Origin: CBDDIP01 sp965229005
GTDB lineage: Bacteria > Actinomycetota > Acidimicrobiia > Acidimicrobiales > Ilumatobacteraceae
Assembly (NCBI GenBank): GCA_965229005.1
Contig: CBDDIP010000002.1
Span: 434,001-498,000, forward strand
Reading direction: 5' to 3'
DNA: 64,000 bases
The position numbers were made by a program, and so were the translations under genes. The notes below the pieces were generated by a model. The model was not told where the DNA came from, ran no database searches, and worked only from the letters and a program-made list of their open reading frames with translations. Positions 7,931-17,390 of this stretch are shown piece after piece. Within the stretch, counting starts at the first letter, position 1, and each line of letters begins with the position of its first letter.

Positions 7931-9537
7931 GCGCGGTGCACCCCGACGACCAGCGTTCGACGCTCGGTGATGTGCTCGCAGCGCGAGTCCAGCGTCATCC
8001 GGACCGGACGTTCGTTCGCTTTGGTGACGACCGACGAACCTACCGCGACATCGATGACGCGGCAGGCGCTCTGGCGTCCGGCCTGGCGGCCCTCGGCGTC
8101 GGACGAGGAGATCGTGTCGCGATCGTGCTACCCAACTCGGCGGAGTTCGTGGTTGCCGTCTTCGGGATCACGCGGCTCGGGGCGATCGAGGTGCCGATCA
8201 ACACAGCATTGAAGGGACATCTGCTGGCGTATCAGTTGGCCGACGCCGCGGTGCGCGTGCTCATCACGTCGGACGAGATGTTCGACCGCTGCGCCGCAGT
8301 GTTCGACCAGGTGCCGTCGCTGATGCACGCACTGGTCGTCGGCGAGTCCGCCGGCGGCAGCGTCGGCGCGGTGGCGGTGCACTCGTTCGCCGCGGTCACT
8401 GATGGCGCGACACCGTTCGAGCAGCCCTCACCGCCGGTGCGCCACTCCGACATCGCCGCGATCATGTACACGTCCGGCACGACGGGGGCGAGCAAGGGCG
8501 TCGAAGTGACGCACGGCCACTGCCTCAGCTTCGCCGCCGACTGGCTGACAGCGACTGCCTACCGCACCGAGGACGTGCTGTTCAGCCCGCTCCCGTTGTT
8601 CCACGCGCTGGCGCACACGCTCGGCATGGTGCCGGTGCTGCTCGTCGGGTCGCAGATGGCGATCACGCCGCGGTTCAGCGCCAGCACCTACTGGGACGAG
8701 TGCCGACGGTTCGGAGCAACCGTCGGCCACGGCATCTTCGGCATGGTGCCGATCCTGCTGAACCAGCCGCCGCGCGAGGACGACCGTGACCACAGCGTCC
8801 GCTGCTTCTACATCGGCCCGTCGTCGTTGTCGGACGCGTTCGAGGACCGCTTCGGGGCGGTGATCGTCGAGGTGTTCGGGATGACCGAGACCGGCGTCGT
8901 CACCTGTACGCCGTACGGCGAGCGCCGTCCCGGTTCGTGCGGCCGACCGAATGCGTCGAGCTTCGAGGTGCGGATCGTCGATGACGACGACCAGGACGTC
9001 GACATCGACGCGATCGGCGAGATCGTGCTCCGTCCGACACGGCCGTTCACGATGATGTCCGGATACCACGGCAAGCCGGAGGCGACAGTCGAGGCGTGGC
9101 GCAACCTGTGGTTCCACACTGGCGACTTCGGGCGCATGGACGCCGACGGCTACGTCTTCTTCGTCGACCGCAAGAAGGACTCGATCCGCCGCCGTGGCGA
9201 GAACGTCAGCTCGTTCGAAGTCGAGCGGGCGATCAACACCCACCCGTCGGTGCTCGAGTCAGCGGTCATCGCCGTACCGAGCCCGCTCGGCGAGGACGAG
9301 ATCGCCGCGGTGATCGTTCCGCATCCCGGCCACACGATCGACTTCGTCGCGCTGGTGTCCTTCCTCGACGACGCGCTGCCGTACTTCATGGTGCCGCGCT
9401 ACTTCCGCACGCGCGCGTCGCTGCCGAAGACGCCGAACGAGAAGGTGCAGAAGTTCGAGCTGCGCGGCGAGGGCCGGCTCGGGATCACCGACGACTGCTG
9501 GGATCGTGAGGCGGCCGGCGTCCGCCTCACCCGCTAG
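7927..9537 (+). CDS. Acyl-CoA ligase (AMP-forming, CaiC-like)
   Basis: ANL-superfamily acid:CoA ligase, 536 residues. It has the P-loop MYTSGTTGASKGVEVTH, the adenylate-binding EVFGMTETG, the hinge region around HTGDFGRMDADGYVFFVDRKK, and the C-terminal lysine block KTPNEKVQK. The last block resembles carnitine/crotonobetaine-CoA ligases (CaiC). It should activate a carboxylate with ATP and CoA, most simply the acid released by the amidase. The GTG start overlaps E1 alpha by 4 bp. Substrate specificity is not readable. Confidence 0.9.
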   Translation: MSAVHPDDQRSTLGDVLAARVQRHPDRTFVRFGDDRRTYRDIDDAAGALASGLAALGVGRGDRVAIVLPNSAEFVVAVFGITRLGAIEVPINTALKGHLLAYQLADAAVRVLITSDEMFDRCAAVFDQVPSLMHALVVGESAGGSVGAVAVHSFAAVTDGATPFEQPSPPVRHSDIAAIMYTSGTTGASKGVEVTHGHCLSFAADWLTATAYRTEDVLFSPLPLFHALAHTLGMVPVLLVGSQMAITPRFSASTYWDECRRFGATVGHGIFGMVPILLNQPPREDDRDHSVRCFYIGPSSLSDAFEDRFGAVIVEVFGMTETGVVTCTPYGERRPGSCGRPNASSFEVRIVDDDDQDVDIDAIGEIVLRPTRPFTMMSGYHGKPEATVEAWRNLWFHTGDFGRMDADGYVFFVDRKKDSIRRRGENVSSFEVERAINTHPSVLESAVIAVPSPLGEDEIAAVIVPHPGHTIDFVALVSFLDDALPYFMVPRYFRTRASLPKTPNEKVQKFELRGEGRLGITDDCWDREAAGVRLTR

Positions 9538-9545
9538 GTGGGGCG

Positions 9546-10514
9546 ATGACGACGATGAAGTACTTCGAGGCGATCCGCGACGCGCTCGCCCACGAGATCG
9601 AGCGAGACCCGCGCGTCTTCTACATGGGCGAGGACGTCGGGGCGCCCGGCGGCATCTACGCGCAGACTCGCGGCCTTGCCGAGCGCTTCGGAGCGCATCG
9701 GGTGCGCGACACGCCAGCCGGTGAGGTCGGCTTCCTCGGCGCAGCGATCGGCTCGGCGATGACGGGCATGCGTCCCGTGGTCGAGATCTCCTTCGCCGAC
9801 TTCTTCCCGGTGTGCATGGACCAACTGGTCAACCAGGCGGCGAAGGCGCGGTACATGTCGGGCGGGCAGGTGTCGGTGCCACTGACCGTCGTCTCCTTCG
9901 GCGGCGGTGGCCTCGGTGCCGGGCCACAGCACTCCGGTACTTACGAGGCGTGGCTGGGCAGCGTGCCGGGCCTGAAGGTGGTTTGCCCGGCGACGCCGTC
10001 CGACGTGCGCGGCCTGCTCCCGACGGCGATCCGCGACGACGACCCCGTCGTCGTGCTCCTGCACAAGGGGCTTCTGGGGATGAAGGAGGAGGTCGACGCG
10101 TCTGCGATCGTTCCGCTCGGCCTGGCCGCGACCCGCCGTCGTGGCGATGACGTCACGGTGGTGACGTGGGCGGGTGGCGTGCGGACTGCCATCGGGGCCG
10201 CCGAGGCGATGGCCGACCGTGCCTCGGTCGAGGTCATCGATCTGCGCTCGATTCAACCGTTGGACATCGACACCGTGCTGGCGAGCGTGCGGCGCACGCA
10301 CCGTCTCGTCGTCTTCCAGGAGACCGTCGGGTTTGCCGGCATCGGGGCGGAGGTGGCCAGCCAGGTGATGTACGAGGCGTTCGACCATCTCGACGCGCCC
10401 ATCGAGCGCGTCGCCGCGCCCTTCATCCCGGTGCCGTTCGCCAAGCCGATGGAAGACTTCCAGTTGCCGAACGCAGCGGATCTCGTCAAGGCGTTGGAGC
10501 GGTGCCTGCGATGA
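9546..10514 (+). CDS. 2-oxoacid (acetoin/pyruvate-type) dehydrogenase E1 beta
   Basis: E1 beta subunit, 322 residues, normal length. The N-terminal block FYMGEDVGAPGGIYAQTRGL supplies the glutamate that activates ThDP, and the transketolase C-terminal domain follows with EVIDLRSIQPLDIDTVL. It pairs with E1 alpha encoded at 6947. The ATG lies 8 bp after the ligase stop, and its own stop overlaps the enoyl-CoA hydratase ATG by 4 bp. No dihydrolipoamide dehydrogenase (E3) gene is in the operon; a shared cellular E3 would be needed. Confidence 0.92.
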   Translation: MTTMKYFEAIRDALAHEIERDPRVFYMGEDVGAPGGIYAQTRGLAERFGAHRVRDTPAGEVGFLGAAIGSAMTGMRPVVEISFADFFPVCMDQLVNQAAKARYMSGGQVSVPLTVVSFGGGGLGAGPQHSGTYEAWLGSVPGLKVVCPATPSDVRGLLPTAIRDDDPVVVLLHKGLLGMKEEVDASAIVPLGLAATRRRGDDVTVVTWAGGVRTAIGAAEAMADRASVEVIDLRSIQPLDIDTVLASVRRTHRLVVFQETVGFAGIGAEVASQVMYEAFDHLDAPIERVAAPFIPVPFAKPMEDFQLPNAADLVKALERCLR

Positions 10515-11290
10515 GCGAGGACGTGCTCATCGAACGCGACGGTGCGATCGGCACGATCGTGATCAACCGCGTGCACAAGCACAACTCGTTCACGTTGGCG
10601 ATGTTGACCGACATGCTCGCTCAGCTGACCACGTGGCGCGACGACGATGGGATCCGGGTCATCGTGCTACGCGCCAACGGTGACCGATCGTTCTCAACCG
10701 GCGCAGACCTCGCCGAGATGGTTGCTTCCGATGCGGCTGCGGTGATGCATTCGAACCGCCTGTGGATCGATCTCTTCGAGCTCGTCGAGACGGTGCCCAA
10801 GCCGGTCATCGCGTCGGTGCACGGATTCTGCATCGCGGGTGGCACGGAGCTGACGCTGTCGTGCGATCTCATCGTCGCCGCCGACACGGCTCGCTTCGGC
10901 CTCACCGAGATCAACGTCGGGGTGGTGCCGGGCGCAGGTGCTTGCGTACGCCTGCCGCGGTGGGTGTCGCCGGCGATCGCCAAGGAGATCCTGATGCTCG
11001 GGGCGATGATGTCGGCCGACGAGGCCCGTCGCATCGGACTCGTCAACCGCGTGGTTCCCGCCGCCGAGCTGAACGCAGCGACGTTCGCGCTGGCGGAGGA
11101 CCTTGCCGGTCGGGCACCGCATGCGTTGGCGCTCGCCAAGTTCGCCGTCAACGACGTCGCCGAGATGCCGTTGCGCGCCGGCATCGAGATCGTGCTCGAG
11201 CGGTTCGCTCAACTCTTCGGCACGGCCGACCAGGTCGAGGGCATGTCCGCGTTCCTCGACAAGCGCACCCCCCACTTCACCGGTCGATGA
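10511..11290 (+). CDS. Enoyl-CoA hydratase/isomerase family protein
   Basis: Crotonase-fold protein, 259 residues. The oxyanion-hole regions are visible: FSTGADLAEM near residue 58 and VHGFCIAGGTELTLSCDLIVA near residue 100. At the position where hydratases carry one catalytic glutamate the sequence reads GLTEINVGVVPGAGACVRLPR, and the second is in the GGTEL helix, so hydratase activity is plausible. It overlaps E1 beta by 4 bp. It should hydrate an enoyl-CoA produced by the adjacent dehydrogenase, feeding the thiolase, though no 3-hydroxyacyl-CoA dehydrogenase is seen in the operon. Confidence 0.9.
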   Translation: MSEDVLIERDGAIGTIVINRVHKHNSFTLAMLTDMLAQLTTWRDDDGIRVIVLRANGDRSFSTGADLAEMVASDAAAVMHSNRLWIDLFELVETVPKPVIASVHGFCIAGGTELTLSCDLIVAADTARFGLTEINVGVVPGAGACVRLPRWVSPAIAKEILMLGAMMSADEARRIGLVNRVVPAAELNAATFALAEDLAGRAPHALALAKFAVNDVAEMPLRAGIEIVLERFAQLFGTADQVEGMSAFLDKRTPHFTGR

Positions 11291-11312
11291 CCGGGAGCAA
11301 GGAGCTGAACCA

Positions 11313-12467
11313 GTGATCGCCGAGATCGACTTGACCATCGACCAGTCCGAGTTCGTGCAGCACGCGCGCACGTTCGGCGAGCGCTACGTGCTGCCGCGCG
11401 CGCCGGAGTTCTTCGAGTCCGGCGAGTTCCCGATGGACGTCCTCGATCAGATGATCGAAGCCGGGTTCATGGGCATCCTCGCGCCCGCGGAGTGGGGCGG
11501 TTCTGCGGTGGACACCGTGACGTACTCGTCGATGCTCGAGGCGATGGCGCACGCCGACATGACGATCGCGTTGACGTGGCAGGTGCACGTGCTCGTCACC
11601 GACATCTACACCCACTTCGCCTCGCCGGCGCAGCAGGAGGAGTGGATGCCACGGCTCGTCAGCGGCGAGATCCTCGGTTCGGTGGCGATGACGGAACCGA
11701 ACGCCGGCTCCGATCTTCGTTCGCTGCGAACTCGCGCCGTGCCGGACGGCAGCGACTGGGTCGTCAACGGCTCGAAGATGTTCATCACCAACTCCGGCAC
11801 CGAACGAAGTGACGCGATGATCGTGCTGGCGCAGAGCGGCGACGCCGACGATGGCCGAGCAGAGCTGTCGACGTTCATCGTCCCGCGATCGACTCCGGGC
11901 CTCGTCGTCGGCAAGAAGATCCGCAAGCTCGGCTGGCGTGCGATGGACACTCGCGAGGTCTTCTTCGAGGATTGCCGCATTCCCGGTGAGAACCTGCTCG
12001 GCACGCGAGGCAAGGGCCTGCGCCAGGTGCTCACGGGGATGGATCTCGGCCGCATCGCATTCGGTTCGACGTCGGTCGGCCTCGCCCAGGCGTGCTTCGA
12101 CCACGCCCTGGCATACGCGAAGGAGCGTCAGCAGTTCGGCCAACCGATCAGCCGCTTCCAGGCCATCCAGTTCCGGCTCGCCGACATGGCGACGCGCATC
12201 GAAGCGGCTCGCGCGCTGTGCCATGACGCAGCCCGACGGCGCGACCTCCGTCTGGCGGGGGGAGAGACCGCCGCATCGATGGCCAAGCTGTTCGGCAGCC
12301 ACGTCGCGGTCACCGTGTCCGATGACGCCTACCACATCTTCGGTGGGTACGGCGTGTGCCTCGAATACCCCATCGCCCGCTACTACGCCGACGCGAAGAT
12401 GATGGAGATCGGCGAGGGCACGAGCGAGATGCAACTGCAGCACATCGCCCGATCGTTCGGATGCTGA
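11313..12467 (+). CDS. Acyl-CoA dehydrogenase
   Basis: FAD enzyme of 384 residues, typical length, forming a 2,3-double bond in an acyl-CoA and passing electrons to ETF. It contains the FAD-binding signature VAMTEPNAGSDLRSL, the second signature FGGYGVCLEYPIARYYADAK, and the catalytic glutamate in EIGEGTSEMQ near the C-terminus. GTG at 11313 is chosen because AAGGAG lies 9 bp upstream, at 11299-11304. It overlaps the E2-like gene by one base (TGATG). It belongs to the operon's beta-oxidation-like segment. Confidence 0.93.
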   Translation: MIAEIDLTIDQSEFVQHARTFGERYVLPRAPEFFESGEFPMDVLDQMIEAGFMGILAPAEWGGSAVDTVTYSSMLEAMAHADMTIALTWQVHVLVTDIYTHFASPAQQEEWMPRLVSGEILGSVAMTEPNAGSDLRSLRTRAVPDGSDWVVNGSKMFITNSGTERSDAMIVLAQSGDADDGRAELSTFIVPRSTPGLVVGKKIRKLGWRAMDTREVFFEDCRIPGENLLGTRGKGLRQVLTGMDLGRIAFGSTSVGLAQACFDHALAYAKERQQFGQPISRFQAIQFRLADMATRIEAARALCHDAARRRDLRLAGGETAASMAKLFGSHVAVTVSDDAYHIFGGYGVCLEYPIARYYADAKMMEIGEGTSEMQLQHIARSFGC

Positions 12468-13471
12468 TGACCGACGTCATCGTGCCGAAGCTCGGTTTGA
12501 CCATCACCGAGGTCGAAGTGATCGCGTGGTTGCGGGACACGGGAGCCCACGTGATCACCGGGGAGGCGATCGTGCTCCTCAATGCCGACAAGACGGAAGT
12601 CGAGGTGGAAGCGACGACCGACGGCGTTCTCGAAGTGCTGATCGCCCCCGGCGAGACGGTCGCAGTGGGTGCCACGCTGGCCCGCATCCGTGGCACGTCC
12701 GGTCCTCGCGGCGCGGTGCCGGCTGTCGCGCCGCCGGTCGTCGCTGCCGTCGTCGTCGCTGGTTCGCCCCCCGAACCGGCGGCGACGGAAGCGCCGGGGG
12801 TGCCGGCCGTCGCTGAACGGCGCGCCTCGTCGCCAGCCGCTCGGGCGTTGGCTTCCCGTCGCGGCGTGTCGTTGGAGGATGTGGTGGGCAGCGGACCCAA
12901 CGGTCGCATCGTCGAACGCGACGTCCCCGAGCAGCGGAGGACCGTGATGGCGGTCGCCGCCGCGCAGCTCGAACGTGCGACGGAAGTCCGGGTGCACACC
13001 GTCGTGGACGCTCGCTCGATGCTCGCCGAGCTCGACCGGGCGCGGGCGCTCGGCATCCCTTCATCACCGGCGCACCTTGTGGCGTTGGCACTGACCCGTC
13101 TGTCGGAGGCGTCTGTCGGGTGGGCCGCGTTGCAGGAGGTGGGCAGCGTTGTTCGACCGTTCGGCGGCGACGGCGCGACCGCGTTCGCCATCGCGTCGGC
13201 GGAGCCGTCCGACGCGCTCGTCGACGCGCTCGTCGTCGATGCATCTGCTCGTCGCTCGAGTGGCTCGCTCCCCAGCGGGACGAGCGGCGCATCGATGGTG
13301 GTCACCGTCGGGCATCCTCAGGATCAGGTCGTCGCGGTCGCCGGTGGCGTCGCGGTGCGCGCGCAGCTCACCCTCGCCGTGGCCGCGTCCGCCGATCGGT
13401 GGTCGGCAGACGCTGTGTTCGAGGTCGTCGATCGGTTGACGTCGTCGCTCGAGACGGACGTGCAGTGGTGA
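12467..13471 (+). CDS. E2-like lipoyl protein with degenerate acyltransferase domain
   Basis: 334-residue protein built like a 2-oxoacid dehydrogenase E2. The lipoyl domain spans ~1-76 with lipoylation Lys42 in NADKTEVEV, then an Ala/Pro linker, then an E3/E1-binding (PSBD) domain around 120-155 (SSPAARALASRRGV, then VGSGPNGRIVERDV), then a C-terminal region. In active E2s the C-terminal domain ends with DHRxxDG. Here the aligned stretch reads SADRWSADA, so the catalytic His is gone, and the domain is shorter than usual. It may carry the acyl group on lipoate but is unlikely to perform canonical acyl transfer to CoA. ATG 12467 overlaps the dehydrogenase stop; ATG 12461 is an alternative. Confidence 0.82.
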   Translation: MTDVIVPKLGLTITEVEVIAWLRDTGAHVITGEAIVLLNADKTEVEVEATTDGVLEVLIAPGETVAVGATLARIRGTSGPRGAVPAVAPPVVAAVVVAGSPPEPAATEAPGVPAVAERRASSPAARALASRRGVSLEDVVGSGPNGRIVERDVPEQRRTVMAVAAAQLERATEVRVHTVVDARSMLAELDRARALGIPSSPAHLVALALTRLSEASVGWAALQEVGSVVRPFGGDGATAFAIASAEPSDALVDALVVDASARRSSGSLPSGTSGASMVVTVGHPQDQVVAVAGGVAVRAQLTLAVAASADRWSADAVFEVVDRLTSSLETDVQW

Positions 13472-14373
13472 CCGTGCGCATGGGCCCGATGTTGCCGACG
13501 TTCGATCCGATGGGCATCGGGATGGCAGACGTCGTCGACTCGTGCCGCCGCGCCGAGGCGTTGGGCTTCGACTCGGTGTGGACCGGCGACCACCTCGCGT
13601 TCAACTCGCCGATCCTCGACGCGACGCACGTGCTTGCGGCGGCCGCGGCGGTGACCGAGCGGGTACGGATCGGCACCAGCGTGCTCCTGCTCGCGATGCG
13701 CAACCCGGCATGGGTAGCCAAGCAGATCGCCACGTTGCAGCACCTGGCAGGTGGACGGCTGGTGCTCGGCGTCGGCGTCGGTGGTGAGAACCGAGCCGAG
13801 TGGGCCGCCGCGGGTGTGGACCCGAGCGAACGTGGCGCACGCACGGACGAGATGCTGTCGGCGTTGCCGGACCTGCTTGCGGGGCGGCCGTGTCACGTGC
13901 TCGGGCTCAACGTCCCGGCGCTCCTCCCCGTCGCGGATCCGCCAGAGATCTGGGTCGGCGGTCGCAGCGATGCAGCACTGCGCAGGACCGTGCGTCACGC
14001 CTCGCGCTGGGTCGGAGCGTTCGTCGATGCGCGCAAGGTCGCCGAGATCGGGGAGCGCATCGCCGCAATCGCAGGGGAGGAGCGCAGCACCGTGCCCGGG
14101 CTGGCGGCCACGGTGTTCGTGCACGTAACGGATCGTCGTGCGCTCGGCGAAGCCGAGTCCGCCCAGTACCTGATGTCGCAATACGGCATCCCTTGGGACC
14201 GGATCCAGCGCTACTGCGTGGTGGGCAACGTTGCGTCAGTTGCGGAGGCGCTCGCGGACATCGTCGATGCCGGCGCCGAAGAGCTCGTGCTGATGTCGAC
14301 ATCATCTCGCGTCGACGAGCAGTTCGAACTGCTCGCCGGGGTGCGGAGCGTGATGGTCGGCTCGTCAACCTGA
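13468..14373 (+). CDS. Luciferase-like (LLM class, F420/FMN) oxidoreductase
   Basis: 301-residue TIM-barrel flavin/F420-dependent oxidoreductase of the bacterial-luciferase superfamily. Typical blocks are FDSVWTGDHLAF near the N-terminus, the beta-strand VRIGTSVLLLAMRNP, and GRLVLGVGVGGE. The GTG start overlaps the E2-like gene by 4 bp, so it is the last gene of the same operon. F420 or FMN use cannot be separated by eye, though actinobacterial members are usually F420-dependent. It may reduce or oxygenate an intermediate of the pathway. The next gene is convergent. Confidence 0.86.
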   Translation: MTVRMGPMLPTFDPMGIGMADVVDSCRRAEALGFDSVWTGDHLAFNSPILDATHVLAAAAAVTERVRIGTSVLLLAMRNPAWVAKQIATLQHLAGGRLVLGVGVGGENRAEWAAAGVDPSERGARTDEMLSALPDLLAGRPCHVLGLNVPALLPVADPPEIWVGGRSDAALRRTVRHASRWVGAFVDARKVAEIGERIAAIAGEERSTVPGLAATVFVHVTDRRALGEAESAQYLMSQYGIPWDRIQRYCVVGNVASVAEALADIVDAGAEELVLMSTSSRVDEQFELLAGVRSVMVGSST

Positions 14374-14404
14374 GCCGGCGGAGCCCGTCGATCGAGAACG
14401 GCCG

Positions 14405-15361
14405 TTAGACCGGTTCGAGCGATTGGCGCACGGCCGCAGCCGCCGAGGGTGCGAGCACGCCGGCGGCAACGGCTCGTGCTGCCGTTGCCGCGGCGAGCAC
14501 GCGATACGCGTGCGAGGTGTCGCCGGTGAGCTGAGCCTGTTCACCTGTGACGCGTCGCGTGGCAGCGGCCAATGCGGCGACGTGTGCCGCAAGGGTCTCG
14601 GCGTCGCCGCGAGCCACCGGGCCGCTGAGTGCTCGGTCACCCAGGCGCAGCGTGTTCCCGAGCGCCGCGTCCACCAACGGACGCAGCAGGCGCTCCGGGC
14701 TGCCGACGCCGGCCGCTCGCAACAGATCGAGTGACTGCGCCACGAGGGTCACGAGGTGGTTCGCACCATGGACGAGGGCGGCGTGGTAGAGCGGGCGTTC
14801 CTCGTCGGCGACGATCACCGGCGTGGCACCGAGGCGTTCGACCAACGACGCCGCGAGCACGATCGCCTCATCCGGCGCGCTGATCGCGAAGCAGCAGCCG
14901 GAGATGCGTGCGAGATCTGCGTCTTCACCGACGAACGTCATCGCCGGATGGAGCGCGAGGGGAACGGCTCCGAACTGAACGATCCGTTCGAGCACGCGCC
15001 ATCCGAAGCGGCCGGACGTGTGCGCGACGACCTGCCCTGGCCGCACGAGGCCACGCTCGGTCAGCTCGGTGACCAACGAAGCGAGCGCATCGTCGGACAC
15101 CGTCAGCAGGACGAGATCGGCGACCTCGACGAGCTGGTCGAGCTGGAGGATCGGCACCCCAGGCAGACGTCGCTCGGCCGACGCTCGGCTCGTCGCAGAT
15201 CTGGCGACCACGCCGACGAGCGGGTGTCCGGCGTCGCGCAGGCCGGCGCCCAGTGCGGTCCCGACGCGGCCGGGCCCGACCACACCGACGCTGAGCGACG
15301 CATGATCAGGAAGCGGAGAGGTCGTCTGTGCAGCGTCCGGTGGCGGCTCGAGGTGCTCCAT
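14405..15361 (-). CDS. Rossmann-fold DUF2520-type NADP-binding protein
   Basis: 318-residue protein with an N-terminal dinucleotide-binding fold (SVGVVGPGRVGTALGAGLRDAGH, residues ~24-46) and the ALHPAMTF and YHAALVHGANHLVTL stretches typical of Rossmann-like/DUF2520 proteins. These proteins resemble ketopantoate or F420-dependent NADP reductases. In many actinobacteria such genes sit next to pantothenate genes, but not here. It ends 32 bp from the convergent luciferase-like gene. Function is unassigned; a small-molecule oxidoreductase is the best guess. Confidence 0.8.
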   Translation of the reverse strand: MEHLEPPPDAAQTTSPLPDHASLSVGVVGPGRVGTALGAGLRDAGHPLVGVVARSATSRASAERRLPGVPILQLDQLVEVADLVLLTVSDDALASLVTELTERGLVRPGQVVAHTSGRFGWRVLERIVQFGAVPLALHPAMTFVGEDADLARISGCCFAISAPDEAIVLAASLVERLGATPVIVADEERPLYHAALVHGANHLVTLVAQSLDLLRAAGVGSPERLLRPLVDAALGNTLRLGDRALSGPVARGDAETLAAHVAALAAATRRVTGEQAQLTGDTSHAYRVLAAATAARAVAAGVLAPSAAAAVRQSLEPV

Positions 15362-15390
15362 CCCCGTTTGCTACCACCGGAGACGCGGAT

Positions 15391-15418
15391 GTGGCGGCCG
15401 GGATCACCCGGCCGCCAC
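15391..15418 (-). terminator. Strong hairpin, probable terminator
   Basis: Perfect 12-bp arms (15391-15402 and 15407-15418, GTGGCGGCCGGG and its complement) around the 4-nt loop ATCA. It lies directly after the stop of the minus-strand membrane-protein gene at 15431 and before the DUF2520 gene start. No T-run follows, as is usual in high-GC actinomycetes. Confidence 0.75.
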
Positions 15419-15430
15419 CTCACGACGCAA

Positions 15431-16024
15431 TCAGACCGCTTCGATGCGATCGGTCCGGGTGACCATCCTCGGCATGAGGAGGCTGACCAGCACGACGATG
15501 ACGCCGAGCACGACCATCAACCACGCATGGCCGGACTCGAGAGCGAGCGTCTTGCGGAACGAGCTCGTCTGCACCGCACCGATGAACCCACCGATGCCGA
15601 GGACGAGGCCGAAGAAGACGGACCCGCCGCGTGAGGCCGTCGCTGCGCACAGCAGCAGCATCAGGCCGAGCGCAGCTTCGATGATGCCCAGCGTCGCCGT
15701 GTGCGTGAGGCCGAGGACCTCGACGATCGGCTGATCCATCGGCCCGTCGACGCCGGCGCGGATGACCGCGATCAGCCCGATCAGGACGAGGACGATGCCG
15801 ACGATGCCGACGATGACCGCATCGAACGCGTAGCGGCGTCCGGTGCTGACAGCGACGCGCTCGTGCATCACGGGAGCGACGGCGGCCGGTTGCGCCACGA
15901 CGACGCGCTCGACGACCTGCTCGACGGGAGCAACCGTGGTCGGCTGCACGACGGTGCGGCCGTCCCGATCGACGTACGCGTCGGTGGCGGAGGTGGTGAC
16001 GTACCTGTCAGGTTCGTTCGTCAT
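15431..16024 (-). CDS. Four-helix membrane protein of unknown function
   Basis: 197-residue protein. The first ~65 residues are hydrophilic and Val/Gln-rich (cytoplasmic tail), followed by four hydrophobic segments: FDAVIVGIVGIVLVLIGLIA, LGIIEAALGLMLLLCA, VFFGLVLGIGGFIGA, and WLMVVLGVIVVLVSLLM. I do not recognise the family with certainty; it resembles small DUF4383-like actinobacterial membrane proteins. The ATG at 16024 is 4 bp after the glsB-like stop, so the two genes form one transcription unit and it is likely also stress-induced. Confidence 0.7.
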   Translation of the reverse strand: MTNEPDRYVTTSATDAYVDRDGRTVVQPTTVAPVEQVVERVVVAQPAAVAPVMHERVAVSTGRRYAFDAVIVGIVGIVLVLIGLIAVIRAGVDGPMDQPIVEVLGLTHTATLGIIEAALGLMLLLCAATASRGGSVFFGLVLGIGGFIGAVQTSSFRKTLALESGHAWLMVVLGVIVVLVSLLMPRMVTRTDRIEAV

Positions 16025-16028
16025 CGGA

Positions 16029-16310
16029 TCAGACCAGGTGCCGATTCCCGCGACCGTTGACGGCGCGGTAGACGAGCAGCGCGAGCACCGCACCGACGAT
16101 CGAGCCGATGATGCCTGATGCCTGCAGGGCGCCGTCGTTGGCGTCGTGATGCGTCAGCACGTAGCCGATGAAACCGCCGACGAACGACCCGACGATGCCG
16201 AGGACGATGGTGGCACCGACCGTCATGCTGTCCTTGCCTGGCACGAGTGCCCGGGCGATGAACCCGGCGATGAGTCCGATCACCAGCAGGTAGATGATGA
16301 ATCCGAGCAT
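16029..16310 (-). CDS. GlsB/YeaQ/YmgE-family stress membrane protein
   Basis: 93-residue inner-membrane protein with three hydrophobic segments and the family's glycine-rich pattern (GLIAGFIARALVPGKD, then ATIVLGIVGSFVGGFIGY, and GIIGSIVGAVLALLVYR). Family members are linked to general stress and stationary phase. ATG 16310 is preceded on the minus strand by an AGGAG ribosome-binding site (plus-strand positions 16321-16325). A sigma-B/F-like promoter lies at 16370-16394. It is first gene of a pair with the membrane protein at 15431. Confidence 0.9.
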   Translation of the reverse strand: MLGFIIYLLVIGLIAGFIARALVPGKDSMTVGATIVLGIVGSFVGGFIGYVLTHHDANDGALQASGIIGSIVGAVLALLVYRAVNGRGNRHLV

Positions 16311-16369
16311 TTTGGTTTGTCTCCTGTTTCGAACGAGCAACGATCGCTGCTCTGTTGATGGAGAACCGG

Positions 16370-16394
16370 TACCCGGCCAACCGGCGACACAAAC
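16370..16394 (-). promoter_or_regulatory. Sigma-B/sigma-F-like promoter of the glsB-type gene
   Basis: On the minus strand GTTT (16394-16391) is separated by 16 nt from GGGTA (16374-16370), matching the general-stress pattern GTTT-N15-17-GGGTA. It lies ~60 nt upstream of the 16310 start, consistent with a stress role. The stretch from 16311 to 16532 contains no gene. Confidence 0.55.
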
Positions 16395-16532
16395 CATGGA
16401 GCACAGAAAAGGGTCGGATTCACAATGTATGGTCTCGACTGACGTCCGTACCGAATTGGTCGCTGACATGCCAAAAGACGACATCCGATTGGATCATCAG
16501 ACGTCGTGGCAGGTGGATCGATTGATATCGAC

Positions 16533-17381
<849 letters not shown>

Positions 17382-17390
17382 CCGCTGGCG

